This document shows positions 8,183 through 19,080 of a DNA stretch of 64,000 bases, piece after piece. Every line of letters begins with the position of its first letter. Position 1 is the first letter of the stretch. Source of the stretch: Bradyrhizobium betae. Its GTDB lineage: Bacteria; Pseudomonadota; Alphaproteobacteria; Rhizobiales; Xanthobacteraceae. The position numbers and the translations under genes were made by a program. Below the pieces are notes generated by a model. That model saw only the letters and a list, made by a program, of their open reading frames with translations. It searched no databases and was not told the DNA's origin. The stretch is from contig NZ_CP044543.1 of NCBI RefSeq assembly GCF_008932115.1, positions 3,478,501-3,542,500 on the forward strand. Reading direction: 5' to 3'.

Positions 8183-9202
8183 ATGATCAAGCATCTTCGT
8201 AGCAGGCTTGCGGTTGCCGTCGTGATCGCCACGGCCGCCTTCACATTATCCGCGGCACATGCGCAGCAGAAGTCCGAGATCTCACTGTCGCGCCAGCCCG
8301 GCATTTTCTACATGCCGAGCCACATCATGGAAAAGCAGAAGCTGATCCAGAAGCATGCGGCCGCGCTCGGCGTGCCAGGCGTCACCACCAAATGGATCAC
8401 CTTCTCGGGCGGCGGGGCGCAGACCGATGCGCTGCTGGCCGGCGGCGTCGACATCCTCAACACCGGCACCGGCAATCTGCTGCTGCTGTGGGATCGGACC
8501 CGCGGCGGGGTGAAGGGCATCGTCGCGACCTCGGCGCAGCCGATGACGCTGATAAGCCGCGATGCCAACATCAAGTCGATCAAGGATTTCGGCCCGAGCG
8601 ACAAGATCGCGGTGCCGACGGTGAAAGTGTCGACCCAGGCGATCGTGCTTCAGATCGCGGCGGCCGAGGCCTTCGGCGCCGATCAATGGGCGAAGCTCGA
8701 TACCAACACCGTGCAGCTCGGTCATCCCGACGCCTATGCGGCGCTCGCCAATCCCAAGCATGAGGTGCACACACACTTCTCGATTCCGCCGTTCACCTTC
8801 CTGGAGCTGAAGAACGTGCCGGGCGCGCATGTCGTGCTGTCGTCGCCCGACGTGATGGGCGGTCCGCTCAGCCAGGCCCAGTTCTTCACCACGACGAAAT
8901 TCGCCGATGCCAATCCGAAGATCATCCAGGCCGTGCGCGACGCGACCAGGGAAGCGCAGGACCTGATCCGCAGCGACACCAGGCAAGCCGTCGAGATCTA
9001 CAAGGAGATCACCGGCGACAAGACCTCGGTGGAAGAGCTGCTCGATCTCCTCAAGGAGCCCGGCATGATGGAGTGGAATCTCGAGCCGCAGGGCACGATG
9101 AAGTTCGCGGCGCATCTGTTCAAGACCGGCACGCTGAAGAGCCAGCCCAAGGCCTGGACCGATTATTATCTCCCCGTCGCGCACGATCTGAAGGGCAACT
9201 GA
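8183..9202 (+). CDS. ABC transporter substrate-binding protein, NitT/TauT type
   Basis: A 339-aa periplasmic binding protein. The signal peptide is about 1-27, cleaved after AHA; no lipobox is seen. The mature part has the NMT1/SsuA-like layout: PGIFYMPSHIMEK, then a GGGAQTDALLAGGVDI segment, then KDFGPSDKIAVPT. GGAGG at 8166-8170 precedes ATG 8183. It opens an operon with an ATPase, a permease, an IlvD/Edd dehydratase and an RraA-like protein. Members of this family usually carry sulfonates, nitriles or pyrimidines. The neighbours suggest a sugar acid or related organic acid, which would be atypical. Confidence 0.92.
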   Translation: MIKHLRSRLAVAVVIATAAFTLSAAHAQQKSEISLSRQPGIFYMPSHIMEKQKLIQKHAAALGVPGVTTKWITFSGGGAQTDALLAGGVDILNTGTGNLLLLWDRTRGGVKGIVATSAQPMTLISRDANIKSIKDFGPSDKIAVPTVKVSTQAIVLQIAAAEAFGADQWAKLDTNTVQLGHPDAYAALANPKHEVHTHFSIPPFTFLELKNVPGAHVVLSSPDVMGGPLSQAQFFTTTKFADANPKIIQAVRDATREAQDLIRSDTRQAVEIYKEITGDKTSVEELLDLLKEPGMMEWNLEPQGTMKFAAHLFKTGTLKSQPKAWTDYYLPVAHDLKGN

Positions 9203-9963
9203 TGGCGCTGCTCGACGTCAACGGGGTGACGCTGCGCTACAAGACCTCCAGCGCAGTCGTCACCGCCACCGAAAGGGTGAGCTTTACGGTCGACAAGTCC
9301 GACCGCTTCGTGCTGCTCGGGCCCTCCGGTTGCGGCAAGTCGACCTTGCTCAAGGCCGTCGGCGGTTACATGGCGCCGAGCGAGGGGCGCATGAGCATCA
9401 ACGGCCGCGAGATCCGTGGTCCCGGCGCCGACCGCATGATGATCTTCCAGGAGTTCGATCAGCTGCTGCCCTGGAAGAGCGTGCTTGCGAACGTCATGTT
9501 CCCGCTGCTGACCGCGCGGAAGCTGTCGCGCAAGGAGGCCGAGGCGCGGGCGCGGTCCTATATCGAGAAGGTCGGCCTCACCCGTGTCGTCGATGCCTAT
9601 CCGCACACGCTCTCCGGTGGCATGAAGCAGCGGGTTGCGATCGCGCGTGGCATGGCGATGGAGCCGGACATTCTCCTGATGGACGAGCCGTTCGCGGCGC
9701 TCGACGCGCTGACGCGGCGGACCTGCCAGGACGAGCTGCTCCAGCTCTGGAGCGAGACCAAGTTCACTGTGCTGTTCGTGACCCATTCGATTGCGGAGGC
9801 GATCCGCATCGGCAACCGCATCCTGCTGCTGTCGCCGCATCCCGGCCGCGTCAAGGCCGAGGTGGTCGACGTCGACAAGGTCTCCAGCGACGATGGCAGC
9901 GCCGGCCGGCTGGAGAAGGAGATCCACGATCTCCTCTTCGCTGCCGAAGCAACGGCGCATTGA
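9202..9963 (+). CDS. ABC transporter ATP-binding protein (SsuB/TauB-like)
   Basis: A 253-aa ABC ATPase. Walker A is GPSGCGKST (about 38-46), the Q-loop FQEFDQLLPW, the signature LSGGMKQR, Walker B ILLMDEPFAALD and the switch His in VTHS. ATG 9202 overlaps the TGA of the binding-protein gene (TGATG), so translation is coupled. Length and motifs are typical of the NitT/TauT group. It energises import by the neighbouring permease. All catalytic motifs look intact. Confidence 0.95.
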   Translation: MALLDVNGVTLRYKTSSAVVTATERVSFTVDKSDRFVLLGPSGCGKSTLLKAVGGYMAPSEGRMSINGREIRGPGADRMMIFQEFDQLLPWKSVLANVMFPLLTARKLSRKEAEARARSYIEKVGLTRVVDAYPHTLSGGMKQRVAIARGMAMEPDILLMDEPFAALDALTRRTCQDELLQLWSETKFTVLFVTHSIAEAIRIGNRILLLSPHPGRVKAEVVDVDKVSSDDGSAGRLEKEIHDLLFAAEATAH

Positions 9964-9974
9964 AGGAGCCTCTC

Positions 9975-10831
9975 ATGGGCGAAGCAAGAATATTGCTGCG
10001 TGACGCACCGGTGGCCGGCGGCGGTGTCGCCGAGGTCGAGCGCAAGCTCAGCGTGCCTGAAATGCTGTGGAACGACGGCTTCGTCCGCAAGACCGTCATC
10101 ATCCTGTTTCTCGCCGCGGTCTGGGAGGCCTACGGCGTCACCCTCGACAATCCCCTGCTGTTTCCGACGCTGCACGACACGATCGCCACGCTCTGGGATC
10201 GCGTCAGGGACGGCACGATCCCGATGCGCGCCTGGGCTTCGCTCAAAGTTCTCTTCATGGGCTATTCGGCCGGCATCGTGCTCGCCGCCATCTTCACCGT
10301 GCTTGCGATCTCGACACGCATCGGGACAGACTTCCTGGAGACGGTCACGGCGATGTTCAACCCGCTGCCGGCGATCGCGCTGCTGCCGCTTGCGCTGATC
10401 TGGTTCGGTCTCGGCAATGGCAGCCTGGTCTTCGTGCTGATCCATTCGGTGCTGTGGCCGGTCGCGCTCAACACCCATTCCGGCTTCAAGAGCGTGTCCA
10501 ACACGCTGCGCATGGTCGGCCGCAATTACGGCCTGCGCGGATTGCCCTATGTGGCGAAGATCCTGATCCCCGCCGCCTTCGGCTCGATCCTCACCGGCCT
10601 CAAGATCGGCTGGGCCTTTGCCTGGCGCACGCTGATCGCGGCCGAGCTGGTGTTCGGCGTGTCCTCGGGGCAGGGCGGGCTCGGCTGGTTCATCTTCGAA
10701 AACCGCAACCTCCTCGACATACCTGCGGTCTTCGCAGGCCTCTTGACGGTGATTATCATCGGGCTCTTTGTCGAGAACCTGATCTTCCGCACCATCGAGC
10801 GGAACACCGTGCAGAAATGGGGCACCCAATC

Positions 10832-10835
<4 letters not shown>
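9975..10835 (+). CDS. ABC transporter permease (SsuC/TauC-like)
   Basis: A 286-aa integral membrane protein with about six hydrophobic segments, the first near 40-58. The coupling (EAA) loop is around the stretch NTLRMVGRNYGLRGLPYVAKI with IPAAFGSILTGLK following it, as in BPD_transp_1 permeases. GGAG at 9964-9967 precedes ATG 9975. It lies 11 bp after the ATPase gene and overlaps the dehydratase gene by 4 bp (ATGA). It forms the membrane channel for the upstream binding protein. Confidence 0.93.
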
Positions 10836-12574
<1,739 letters not shown>

Positions 12575-12580
12575 AGAACT

Positions 12581-12686
12581 GTCATTCCGGGGCATCGCGA
12601 AGCGATGAGCCCGGAATCCATCGAGCCGCAGTCCGTGCCGCCTGATGGATTCCGGGCTCGCGCCAAGTGGCGCGCCCCGGAATGAC
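12581..12686. repeat. Dispersed palindromic repeat, GTCATTCCGGGGC family, copy 1
   Basis: The ends GTCATTCCGGGGC and GCGCCCCGGAATGAC are inverted. Inner arms GCCCGGAATCCATC and GATGGATTCCGGGC form a second stem. It lies inside an operon, between the dehydratase and RraA-like genes, so it does not block transcription completely and may reduce it or stabilise the upstream mRNA. Copies with the same ends are at 36084-36210 and 58353-58390. Confidence 0.85.
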
Positions 12687-12703
12687 GAAAGAGAGAGCAC
12701 ACC

Positions 12704-13423
12704 ATGACCAAACTGTCCGAAGCCACCCGCACCAAGCTCAAATCCGTCTCCACCGCCACTGTCGCCACCGCTTTGTTCAAGCGCGGCCTGCGCATCCAGA
12801 TGATCCAGGATGTGCATCCCCTGGGCGCGGACCAGCCGACCATGGTTGGGGAGGCTTTCACCCTGCGCTACATGCCGGCGCGGGAGGATCTCAACACGAT
12901 CGACGTGTTCAAGGACCGCTCGCATCCGCAGCGCAAGGCGGTCGAGGATTGTCCGCCCGGTTCGGTGCTGGTGATGGACAGCCGCAAGGACGCGCGCGCG
13001 GCTTCGGCCGGCGCGATCCTGGTGACGCGGTTGATGAAGCGCGGCGTTGCCGGCGTCGTCACCGACGGCGGTTTTCGCGATTCCGCCGAGATCGCCAGGC
13101 TCGGCATTCCCGCTTATCACCATCGCCCGTCCGCGCCGACCAACCTGACGCTGCACCAAGCCATTGAGATCAACGTGCCAATCGGCTGCGGTGACGCGCC
13201 GGTGTTCCCCGGCGACGTCATCCTCGGCGATGCCGACGGCGTCATCGCGATCCCCGCGCATCTCGCCGAAGAGATCGCCAACGAAACCTTCGAGATGACG
13301 GCGTTCGAGGACTTCGTCACCGAGGAAGTCGGCAAGGGCCGCGGCATCTTCGGTCTCTATCCGGCCACAGATCCGCAGACGCTCATCGACTTTGCGGACT
13401 GGCGGAAGAAGAACGGGCGGTAG
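12704..13423 (+). CDS. RraA-fold protein, probable aldolase/lyase of sugar-acid pathway
   Basis: A 239-aa protein of the RraA/HMG-aldolase fold. The catalytic pair expected for metal-dependent aldolases and decarboxylases in this fold is present at R125-D126 in GGFRD, followed by AEIARLGIPAYH. FPGDVILGDADGVIAIP is the family's C-terminal signature. E. coli RraA regulates RNase E, but the catabolic setting here favours an enzyme that cleaves or decarboxylates the keto acid made by the upstream dehydratase. It starts 129 bp after the dehydratase, with a palindromic repeat in between. The weak purine-rich ribosome site GAAAGAGAGAG precedes ATG 12704. Confidence 0.85.
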   Translation: MTKLSEATRTKLKSVSTATVATALFKRGLRIQMIQDVHPLGADQPTMVGEAFTLRYMPAREDLNTIDVFKDRSHPQRKAVEDCPPGSVLVMDSRKDARAASAGAILVTRLMKRGVAGVVTDGGFRDSAEIARLGIPAYHHRPSAPTNLTLHQAIEINVPIGCGDAPVFPGDVILGDADGVIAIPAHLAEEIANETFEMTAFEDFVTEEVGKGRGIFGLYPATDPQTLIDFADWRKKNGR

Positions 13424-13444
13424 CAGGCGCCGGTCGCGGAACGA

Positions 13445-14005
13445 TCACAGCATCCCGGGCCGGAACAGCTTCCGGTACTTGCGTGTCTCGGCGCCGGAGA
13501 TCATGAATTCGCCGTCGCCGCGATAGTGGATGGTCTTTGGCAGCTTCGGCGCCGTCGCCACGTGCGCCTTGACCACTTCGAACACGAACATGTTGTACTT
13601 TTTCACCTGGCTGGCGTCGGCAAGCTGGCATTCGAAGCTCGCGTAGCACTCGTCGATCAGCGGCGCCCGGACATGCGTGCCCGGTTTGGGCGTCAGGCCG
13701 AATTCGCCGAACTTGTCGATATCGCGCCCGGAGCTGTTGCCTATCTTCACGACCGTCGTTGCGAGGTCGGCGGTCGGGATGTTGATCACGCATTGGCGGC
13801 TCTTGCGGATCAGGTCGAAACTGTGGTTCGCGCTCGAGATGACGCAGGCCACCAGCGCCGGCGAGAATTCCATCATCATGTGCCAGCCCATCGTCATGAT
13901 GTTGGTCTCGTCCTTGTGGGCCGAGCTCACCAGGACGATGGGCCCCGGCTCGAGCAGGCGGCGGACGTTCGAGGTCGGAAAATCCCGCTTGATGTAACGT
14001 CGCAT
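13445..14005 (-). CDS. Flavin reductase family protein (FMN-binding split barrel)
   Basis: A 186-aa flavin reductase-like protein. Features are the N-terminal RRYIKRDFPTSNVRRLLEPGPIVLVSS, the FMN-contacting stretch NIMTMGWHMMMEFSPALVACVIS, and CVINIPTADLA. Such enzymes reduce FMN or supply reduced flavin to a monooxygenase, but no two-component monooxygenase lies beside it. ATG 14005 has AGGAG about 9 bp upstream; a longer in-frame start at 14092 would read through a repeat and is rejected. It converges on the RraA-like gene. Confidence 0.88.
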   Translation of the reverse strand: MRRYIKRDFPTSNVRRLLEPGPIVLVSSAHKDETNIMTMGWHMMMEFSPALVACVISSANHSFDLIRKSRQCVINIPTADLATTVVKIGNSSGRDIDKFGEFGLTPKPGTHVRAPLIDECYASFECQLADASQVKKYNMFVFEVVKAHVATAPKLPKTIHYRGDGEFMISGAETRKYRKLFRPGML

Positions 14006-14018
14006 GCTCGCTCCTGTC

Positions 14019-14099
14019 GCCCGGATGGAGCGTAGCGCAATCCGGGGCGGTGCTTGTTTTGGATAAGGTCCCGGATTTCGCTTCCGCTCCATCCGGGCT
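14019..14099. repeat. Palindromic repeat, GCCCGGATGGAGCG family
   Basis: The arms GCCCGGATGGAGCG and CGCTCCATCCGGGC are exact reverse complements with about 50 nt between. It lies between the ptrB stop and the flavin reductase start, both on the minus strand, so a ptrB-downstream transcript could form it. This is a different family from the GTCATTCC and CCCCGGACGC elements. Confidence 0.75.
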
Positions 14100-14111
14100 A
14101 CGAGATTACGC

Positions 14112-16211
14112 TCAGGCCTGCGCCATCCCCGCCGCCCACAGCGCGAACGCGTAGACGATCGCGACCTCGTCGAGCCGGTCGAAGCGACCAGACGCGCCGC
14201 CGTGGCCGGCGCCCATGTTGGTGCGCAGGAGCACCGGGCCGCCGCCGCTCATGGTGGCGCGCAGGCGGGCGATCCACTTGGCCGGCTCCCAATAGGTGAC
14301 GCGCGGATCGGTCAAGCCGCCCATCGCCAGGATTGCCGGATACTCCTTCGCGGCGACATTGTCGTAGGGCGAGTAGGACAGGATGGTGCGAAAGTCCTTC
14401 TCGCTCTCGATCGGGTTGCCCCATTCGGGCCATTCCGGCGGCGTCAGCGGCAGCGTATCATCGAGCATGGTGTTGAGCACGTCGACGAAGGGCACCTCGG
14501 CGACGATGCCCGCGAACAACTCGCCGGCGCGGTTCGCCACCGCGCCCATCAACATGCCGCCGGCCGAGCCGCCATGGCCGACGATGCGCTTTGCGCTGGT
14601 GTACTTCGCATCGATCAGCGCGCGGGCGCTGGCCGCGAAATCGTCGAAGCTGTTGGTCTTCTTCTCGCGCTTGCCGTCGAGATACCAGCCCCAGCCCTTG
14701 TCGGCGCCGCCGCGAATATGGGCGATGGCGTAGACGAAGCCGCGGTCGACCAGCGACAGGCGGTTGGCGTTGAACGAGGCCGGCATCGCCATGCCGTAGG
14801 AGCCGTAGCCGTAGAGCAGCAGCGGCGCCGATCCGTCGAGCTCGAGGCCGCGACGATAGAGGATCGACACCGGCACCTCGGCGCCGTCATGCGCCTTCGC
14901 CATGATGCGCGTGGTGACGTAGTCGGCGGCATCGTGGCCGGACGGAATCTCCTGGCGCTTGCGCAAGGTGCGCGTCCGCTTGACCATGTCGTAGTCGTAG
15001 ACCTCCGACGGCGTCGTCATCGACGAATAGGCGAAGCGCAAATTCGTCGTCTCGAATTCGTAGGATCCCATCGTGTCGAGCGAATAAGCCGCTTCGTCGA
15101 ACGCGATCGCGTGCTCTTCTTTCGTCACGAGATCGCGGATCAAGATCGACGGCAGCGCATTGGCGCGCTCCAGCCGCACCAGATGGCCGGCATAGAGATC
15201 GAGATCGATGATGTAGATCCCCGGACGATACGGGATCAGATCGCGCCAGTTGTTGCGCTCCGGCGAGCCAAGCGGCGCCGTGACGATCTTGAAGTCGATG
15301 GCGTCATCGGCATTGGTGAGGATGAAGAGCTCGTCGCCGCGGTCGGCCAGCGAATATTGCACGCCTTCCTCGCGCGCCGCGACCAGCCGCGGCGGCGCTT
15401 CGGGGTGCGCGAGATCGATCAGCCGCTGTTCCGAGGTCTCGTGGTCGCCGCCGGCGATCACGCAGAAGCGGCCGCTGGTGCTCTCTTGCAGATGGGTGAA
15501 CCAGCCGGCATCCTGCTCTTCGTAGACCAGCGTGTCGTCGGCCTGCTTGGTGCCGAGCTTGTGCCGCCACACCTGCATCGGCCGGTGATTGTCGTCGAGC
15601 TTCACGTAGAAGAAGGACCTGGCGTCCGCAGCCCAGACCACGCCGCCATCGGTCTCCTCGACGACGTCGTCGAGATCCTTGCCCGTGGCCCAGTCGCGGA
15701 CACGGATCGAAAAATATTCGGAGCCCTTGGTGTCGGCGCTCCAGGCCTGCAGCTTGTGATCGTTGGAGTGGCGGCTGCCGCCGAACTTGAAATAGGTGTG
15801 GTCCTTGGCCAGCGCGTCGCCGTCGAGCACGACATGACCCTCGCCGCCGTCGCGCGGCATGCGGCCGAACAGCTCGTGCTGCCCGCCTTCGCGGAACTTG
15901 CGGAAATAAGCGAACGGACCATCCGGCGAGGGCACGCTGGAATCGTCCTCCTTGATCCGCCCGCGCATCTCGCGCACCAGCGTCTTCTGCAGGGCGCCGG
16001 TGTGGCCGAGCAGGCTTTCGGTGTAGACGTTCTCTTCATCGAGATATTTTCGGATATCCGGATCGAGCACCTTGGGCTCGCGCAACACCTCTTGCCATTT
16101 CTCGTCCTTCAGCCAGGCATAGTCGTCGGTCACGGTGATCCCGTGCCGCGTAAAGGAATGCGGCCGGCGCGGGGCGACGGGGGGCTGGGAGGGTGTCTTG
16201 GTCTGGGTCAC
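14112..16211 (-). CDS. ptrB: Oligopeptidase B-type S9 prolyl oligopeptidase
   Basis: A 699-aa serine peptidase that cuts short peptides, usually after basic residues. The N-terminal beta-propeller (about 75-420) is followed by the alpha/beta-hydrolase domain. The nucleophile is Ser about 548 in GHGGSAGGML, the Asp is in GGLTDPRVTYWEP (about 634) and the His is in MGAGHGGASGRF (about 667). RGGADKGWGWYLDGKREKK is characteristic of oligopeptidase B. No signal peptide is present, so it is cytoplasmic. GTG 16211 has GAGGA upstream. It is divergent from the MBOAT gene. Confidence 0.94.
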   Translation of the reverse strand: MTQTKTPSQPPVAPRRPHSFTRHGITVTDDYAWLKDEKWQEVLREPKVLDPDIRKYLDEENVYTESLLGHTGALQKTLVREMRGRIKEDDSSVPSPDGPFAYFRKFREGGQHELFGRMPRDGGEGHVVLDGDALAKDHTYFKFGGSRHSNDHKLQAWSADTKGSEYFSIRVRDWATGKDLDDVVEETDGGVVWAADARSFFYVKLDDNHRPMQVWRHKLGTKQADDTLVYEEQDAGWFTHLQESTSGRFCVIAGGDHETSEQRLIDLAHPEAPPRLVAAREEGVQYSLADRGDELFILTNADDAIDFKIVTAPLGSPERNNWRDLIPYRPGIYIIDLDLYAGHLVRLERANALPSILIRDLVTKEEHAIAFDEAAYSLDTMGSYEFETTNLRFAYSSMTTPSEVYDYDMVKRTRTLRKRQEIPSGHDAADYVTTRIMAKAHDGAEVPVSILYRRGLELDGSAPLLLYGYGSYGMAMPASFNANRLSLVDRGFVYAIAHIRGGADKGWGWYLDGKREKKTNSFDDFAASARALIDAKYTSAKRIVGHGGSAGGMLMGAVANRAGELFAGIVAEVPFVDVLNTMLDDTLPLTPPEWPEWGNPIESEKDFRTILSYSPYDNVAAKEYPAILAMGGLTDPRVTYWEPAKWIARLRATMSGGGPVLLRTNMGAGHGGASGRFDRLDEVAIVYAFALWAAGMAQA

Positions 16212-16348
16212 TCGGTCCTCGTTCAGATGTCTGTCCCGTCTTATATCGTCCCGATCTAACGAATTGCCAGCGACCGCGCCAAGTCGCCGGGTTGTTGATG
16301 GGCTCCTTGTATGCTTTAGGGACGATATCCCGCCGCCGGTCCAGCCTG

Positions 16349-17785
16349 ATGCTGTTCAATTCCTATCCGTTCATCCTGCTGTTCCTGCCGGTCGTGCTGG
16401 CCGGGTATTTCTGGCTCGGGCGGCGCAGCAATCTGGCCCCGGTGATCTGGCTGGCGCTGGCCTCGCTCGCCTTCTACGCCATCGGCAGCTGGCAGTTCGT
16501 GGCCCTGTTGCTGCTGTCGATCGCCTTCAATTACGGCGTCGGCCATCTCCTCATCGTGGCGAAGCTCACCCCGCCGCAGCGAAAGGCCGCGCTCGCGCTC
16601 GGTGTCGTCGGCGATCTCCTCGTGCTCGGCGTCTTCAAATATGCCGGCTTTGCCGCCGACAACATCAACGCGCTGTTCGGCACGCATGCCGCAGTCCACA
16701 TCCTGCTGCCGGTCGGCATCTCCTTCTACACCTTCACCCAGATCGCGTTCCTGGTCGATGCGTATCGCGGCCAGGTCGCTGCCTATGCACTGCCGCATTA
16801 TGCGGTGTTCGTGACGTATTTTCCGCATCTGATCGCCGGGCCGATCCTCCACCATAAGGACATGATCCCGCAATTCGAGCGCGAGGAGTCCAAGCATCCG
16901 GACCCGCATCTGATGCTGTGCGGAATCATCATCTTCGCCATCGGCCTGTTCAAGAAGACCTGCCTTGCCGACGGCATCCAGCCGCTGGTCGCGCTCGCCT
17001 TCGACGCGCGCGCGCCGAGCTTCGACCAGGCATGGTGTGGCGTGCTCGCCTACACGTTCCAGCTCTATTTCGACTTCTCCGGCTATTCCGACATGGCGGT
17101 CGGGATCTCGCTGATGTTCGGCATCTTCCTGCCGGTCAATTTCAACTCGCCCTACAAGGCGACCAGCATCGTCGAGTTCTGGCGGCGCTGGCACATGACC
17201 TTGTCGCAGTTCTTGCGCGACTATCTCTATATCCCGCTCGGCGGCAACCGCCACGGCCGCGTGCTGCGTTACGTCAACCTGCTGATCACGATGCTGCTCG
17301 GCGGGCTCTGGCACGGCGCGGCCTGGACGTTTGTCATCTGGGGCGCGCTGCACGGCGCCTATCTCTGCGTCAACCATGCCTTCAACGCGCTGGTGCCGAA
17401 CGTCCCGGCGATCCTTGCGCGGCCGGTTCGTTTCGCCGGCGCCGTGTTGACTTTCCTCGCCGTCGTCGTCGCCTGGGTGTTCTTCCGCGCCGAGCGGGTC
17501 GATTGGGCGCTGCGGATCCTCCACGCGATGGCGGATCCCGCGACTATCGTGTTCGGGCGCGAGGAGATCGCGGCACTGGTGATGATATCGATCTACGCGG
17601 CGCTGGTGTGGCTGGCGCCGAACACGCAAGCGATCATGGGATATGATCATGGCAATCGCCAGGTCGGCGAGACCTTGCGGGCAGAGCGCATGCGGCCGTT
17701 GGTCCTCTATGGCGCATCGTTGGTGCTCGCGCTCGGGATTCTCGGCATCCAGAGCCACAGCGAATTCATCTATTTCCGGTTCTGA
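16349..17785 (+). CDS. MBOAT-family O-acyltransferase (AlgI/DltB-like)
   Basis: A 478-aa polytopic membrane acyltransferase beginning MLFNSYPFILLFLPVVLAGY, the usual start of the AlgI group. Hallmarks are YFDFSGYSDMAVG, WRRWHMTLSQFLRDYLYIPLGG (about 277-298) and GGLWHGAAWTFVIWGALHG with the catalytic His near 322. These proteins pass acyl groups across the inner membrane to a polysaccharide or other envelope acceptor. The downstream SGNH-like gene overlaps its stop by one base. An upstream in-frame start exists, but ATG 16349 matches family length. The acceptor is unknown. Confidence 0.93.
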   Translation: MLFNSYPFILLFLPVVLAGYFWLGRRSNLAPVIWLALASLAFYAIGSWQFVALLLLSIAFNYGVGHLLIVAKLTPPQRKAALALGVVGDLLVLGVFKYAGFAADNINALFGTHAAVHILLPVGISFYTFTQIAFLVDAYRGQVAAYALPHYAVFVTYFPHLIAGPILHHKDMIPQFEREESKHPDPHLMLCGIIIFAIGLFKKTCLADGIQPLVALAFDARAPSFDQAWCGVLAYTFQLYFDFSGYSDMAVGISLMFGIFLPVNFNSPYKATSIVEFWRRWHMTLSQFLRDYLYIPLGGNRHGRVLRYVNLLITMLLGGLWHGAAWTFVIWGALHGAYLCVNHAFNALVPNVPAILARPVRFAGAVLTFLAVVVAWVFFRAERVDWALRILHAMADPATIVFGREEIAALVMISIYAALVWLAPNTQAIMGYDHGNRQVGETLRAERMRPLVLYGASLVLALGILGIQSHSEFIYFRF

Positions 17786-18894
17786 TGCGCAGCGCCTTCA
17801 CCAGTCTGAAGCGTCTCATCCTCGCGAGCATCGCCTGCGTGCTGGGCGCGGCCGCGCTCATCTTCGTCGTCGACCCCCTGCAACTGTTCCGTCCCGCGCG
17901 TCTCGTCGCAGCCGGTTACTCCGAAGACACGCGCGTGCAGAATGCCGGGCTGATCCGCAGCCAGTCGTTCAACACCGCCTTCATGGGCACCTCGCTCGCG
18001 ATCCACTTTCGCCAGAGCGACATCGACCGCGCGCTCGGCGTCCGCTCGCTCAAGCTGGCGATGACCGGGTCCAACTCGCGCCAGCAGGGATTCGTGCTAG
18101 AGCAAGCAATCGACCGCGGCGCGCGGCGCGTGATCTGGGCAATGGACGATTTCAGCTTCGTCGATGCGGCCGATATCGAGGTCGATCCGTATCTCTCCGT
18201 CGATCTCTATCGCAGGACGCCGAAGGGCATCGCGTCCTATCTGTTCAGCGCCGCAATGGCGAAGGAATCCCTGTTCGCGTTGCTGCGATCGGTTCCGCCG
18301 CTGCGGGACCCGCTGACACGGGCGGCACCTTATCTTCCCGTCAAGTTCGCGTTGTCCGACGTCGACGACATCTACGCCCTGCCGCGGAATTTCGACGTCG
18401 CGCGCGGCTACAATGCGGAGAGGACGCTTGCCGCCTTCGCCTATATCACTGATCCTGTCCGCAGCCGCTTCCTCGGCGAAGGCTATGGCTATGAGGCCAT
18501 GGTGCGACATTTCGAGCACGACGTTGCAGGCCTCGTCACGCGCCATCCGGACGTGACCTTCGATATCTACTTCCCGCCCTATTCGATCCTGCAATTCGTC
18601 GCGATGCGCGATGCCTCGCCGGCGACGCTGAAGATCGTCATCGATCTCACCACCCACATCGCGCAGCGCCTGTCGCAGCTTCCGAACGTCCGCCTGCACG
18701 ACTTTCGCGCGATCAAGGCGGTGACGCACGAGCTCGGCAATTACAGCGACGTCATCCATCATTCGCCGGTGGTGGATGCGATGGTGCTGGGATGGCTGGC
18801 GAGCGGGGAATACCGCGTCGATCCGAAGAAGCCGCTCGCGTCGCTGGAGGAACTGAAGGCGCAGGTCGAAGCGTATCGGGTACCGCAACCGTAG
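17785..18894 (+). CDS. SGNH-like partner of the MBOAT acyltransferase
   Basis: A 369-aa protein anchored by one N-terminal membrane segment (about 10-30). The rest appears periplasmic. It has a block I-like FMGTSLAIHF (about 65-74) with a candidate nucleophile Ser, and near the end YSDVIHHSPVVDAM, which supplies candidate catalytic Asp/His. This fits the AlgJ/AlgX/DltD type of SGNH protein that finishes MBOAT acyl transfer. ATG 17785 overlaps the MBOAT TGA (TGATG). The family is assigned from pattern and context, not strong identity. Confidence 0.72.
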   Translation: MRSAFTSLKRLILASIACVLGAAALIFVVDPLQLFRPARLVAAGYSEDTRVQNAGLIRSQSFNTAFMGTSLAIHFRQSDIDRALGVRSLKLAMTGSNSRQQGFVLEQAIDRGARRVIWAMDDFSFVDAADIEVDPYLSVDLYRRTPKGIASYLFSAAMAKESLFALLRSVPPLRDPLTRAAPYLPVKFALSDVDDIYALPRNFDVARGYNAERTLAAFAYITDPVRSRFLGEGYGYEAMVRHFEHDVAGLVTRHPDVTFDIYFPPYSILQFVAMRDASPATLKIVIDLTTHIAQRLSQLPNVRLHDFRAIKAVTHELGNYSDVIHHSPVVDAMVLGWLASGEYRVDPKKPLASLEELKAQVEAYRVPQP

Positions 18895-18908
18895 CCAATC
18901 ACTCCGCT

Positions 18909-19054
18909 GTCGTCCCGGACAAGCGAAGCGCAGATCCGGGACCCATAACCCCGGGCAGGAGTTATCGCCCGAACTGGCGACTCCGAGTCTTCGCCAAACC
19001 ACTCCCTGTGGTTATGGGTCCCGGGTTCGCGCCATGCGCGCCCCGGGACGACGG
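18909..19054. repeat. Dispersed palindromic repeat, GTCGTCCCGG family
   Basis: The ends TGTCGTCCCGG and CCCCGGGACGACGG are inverted, with inner pairs CCGGGACCCATAACC and GGTTATGGGTCCCGG. It fills the 186-bp gap between two converging genes (SGNH-like and aminotransferase). It is related in design, though not identical in sequence, to the CCCCGGACGC elements. Confidence 0.8.
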
Positions 19055-19080
19055 CGGAGTGTGGAGCGTTGGCTTTCGCC

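Noticed and set aside
13445..14092. Longer start for the flavin reductase
   Set aside because: It would translate a palindromic repeat; ATG 14005 has a good ribosome site.
14202..16259. Long frame antisense to ptrB
   Set aside because: No domain, biased composition, fully covered by oligopeptidase B.
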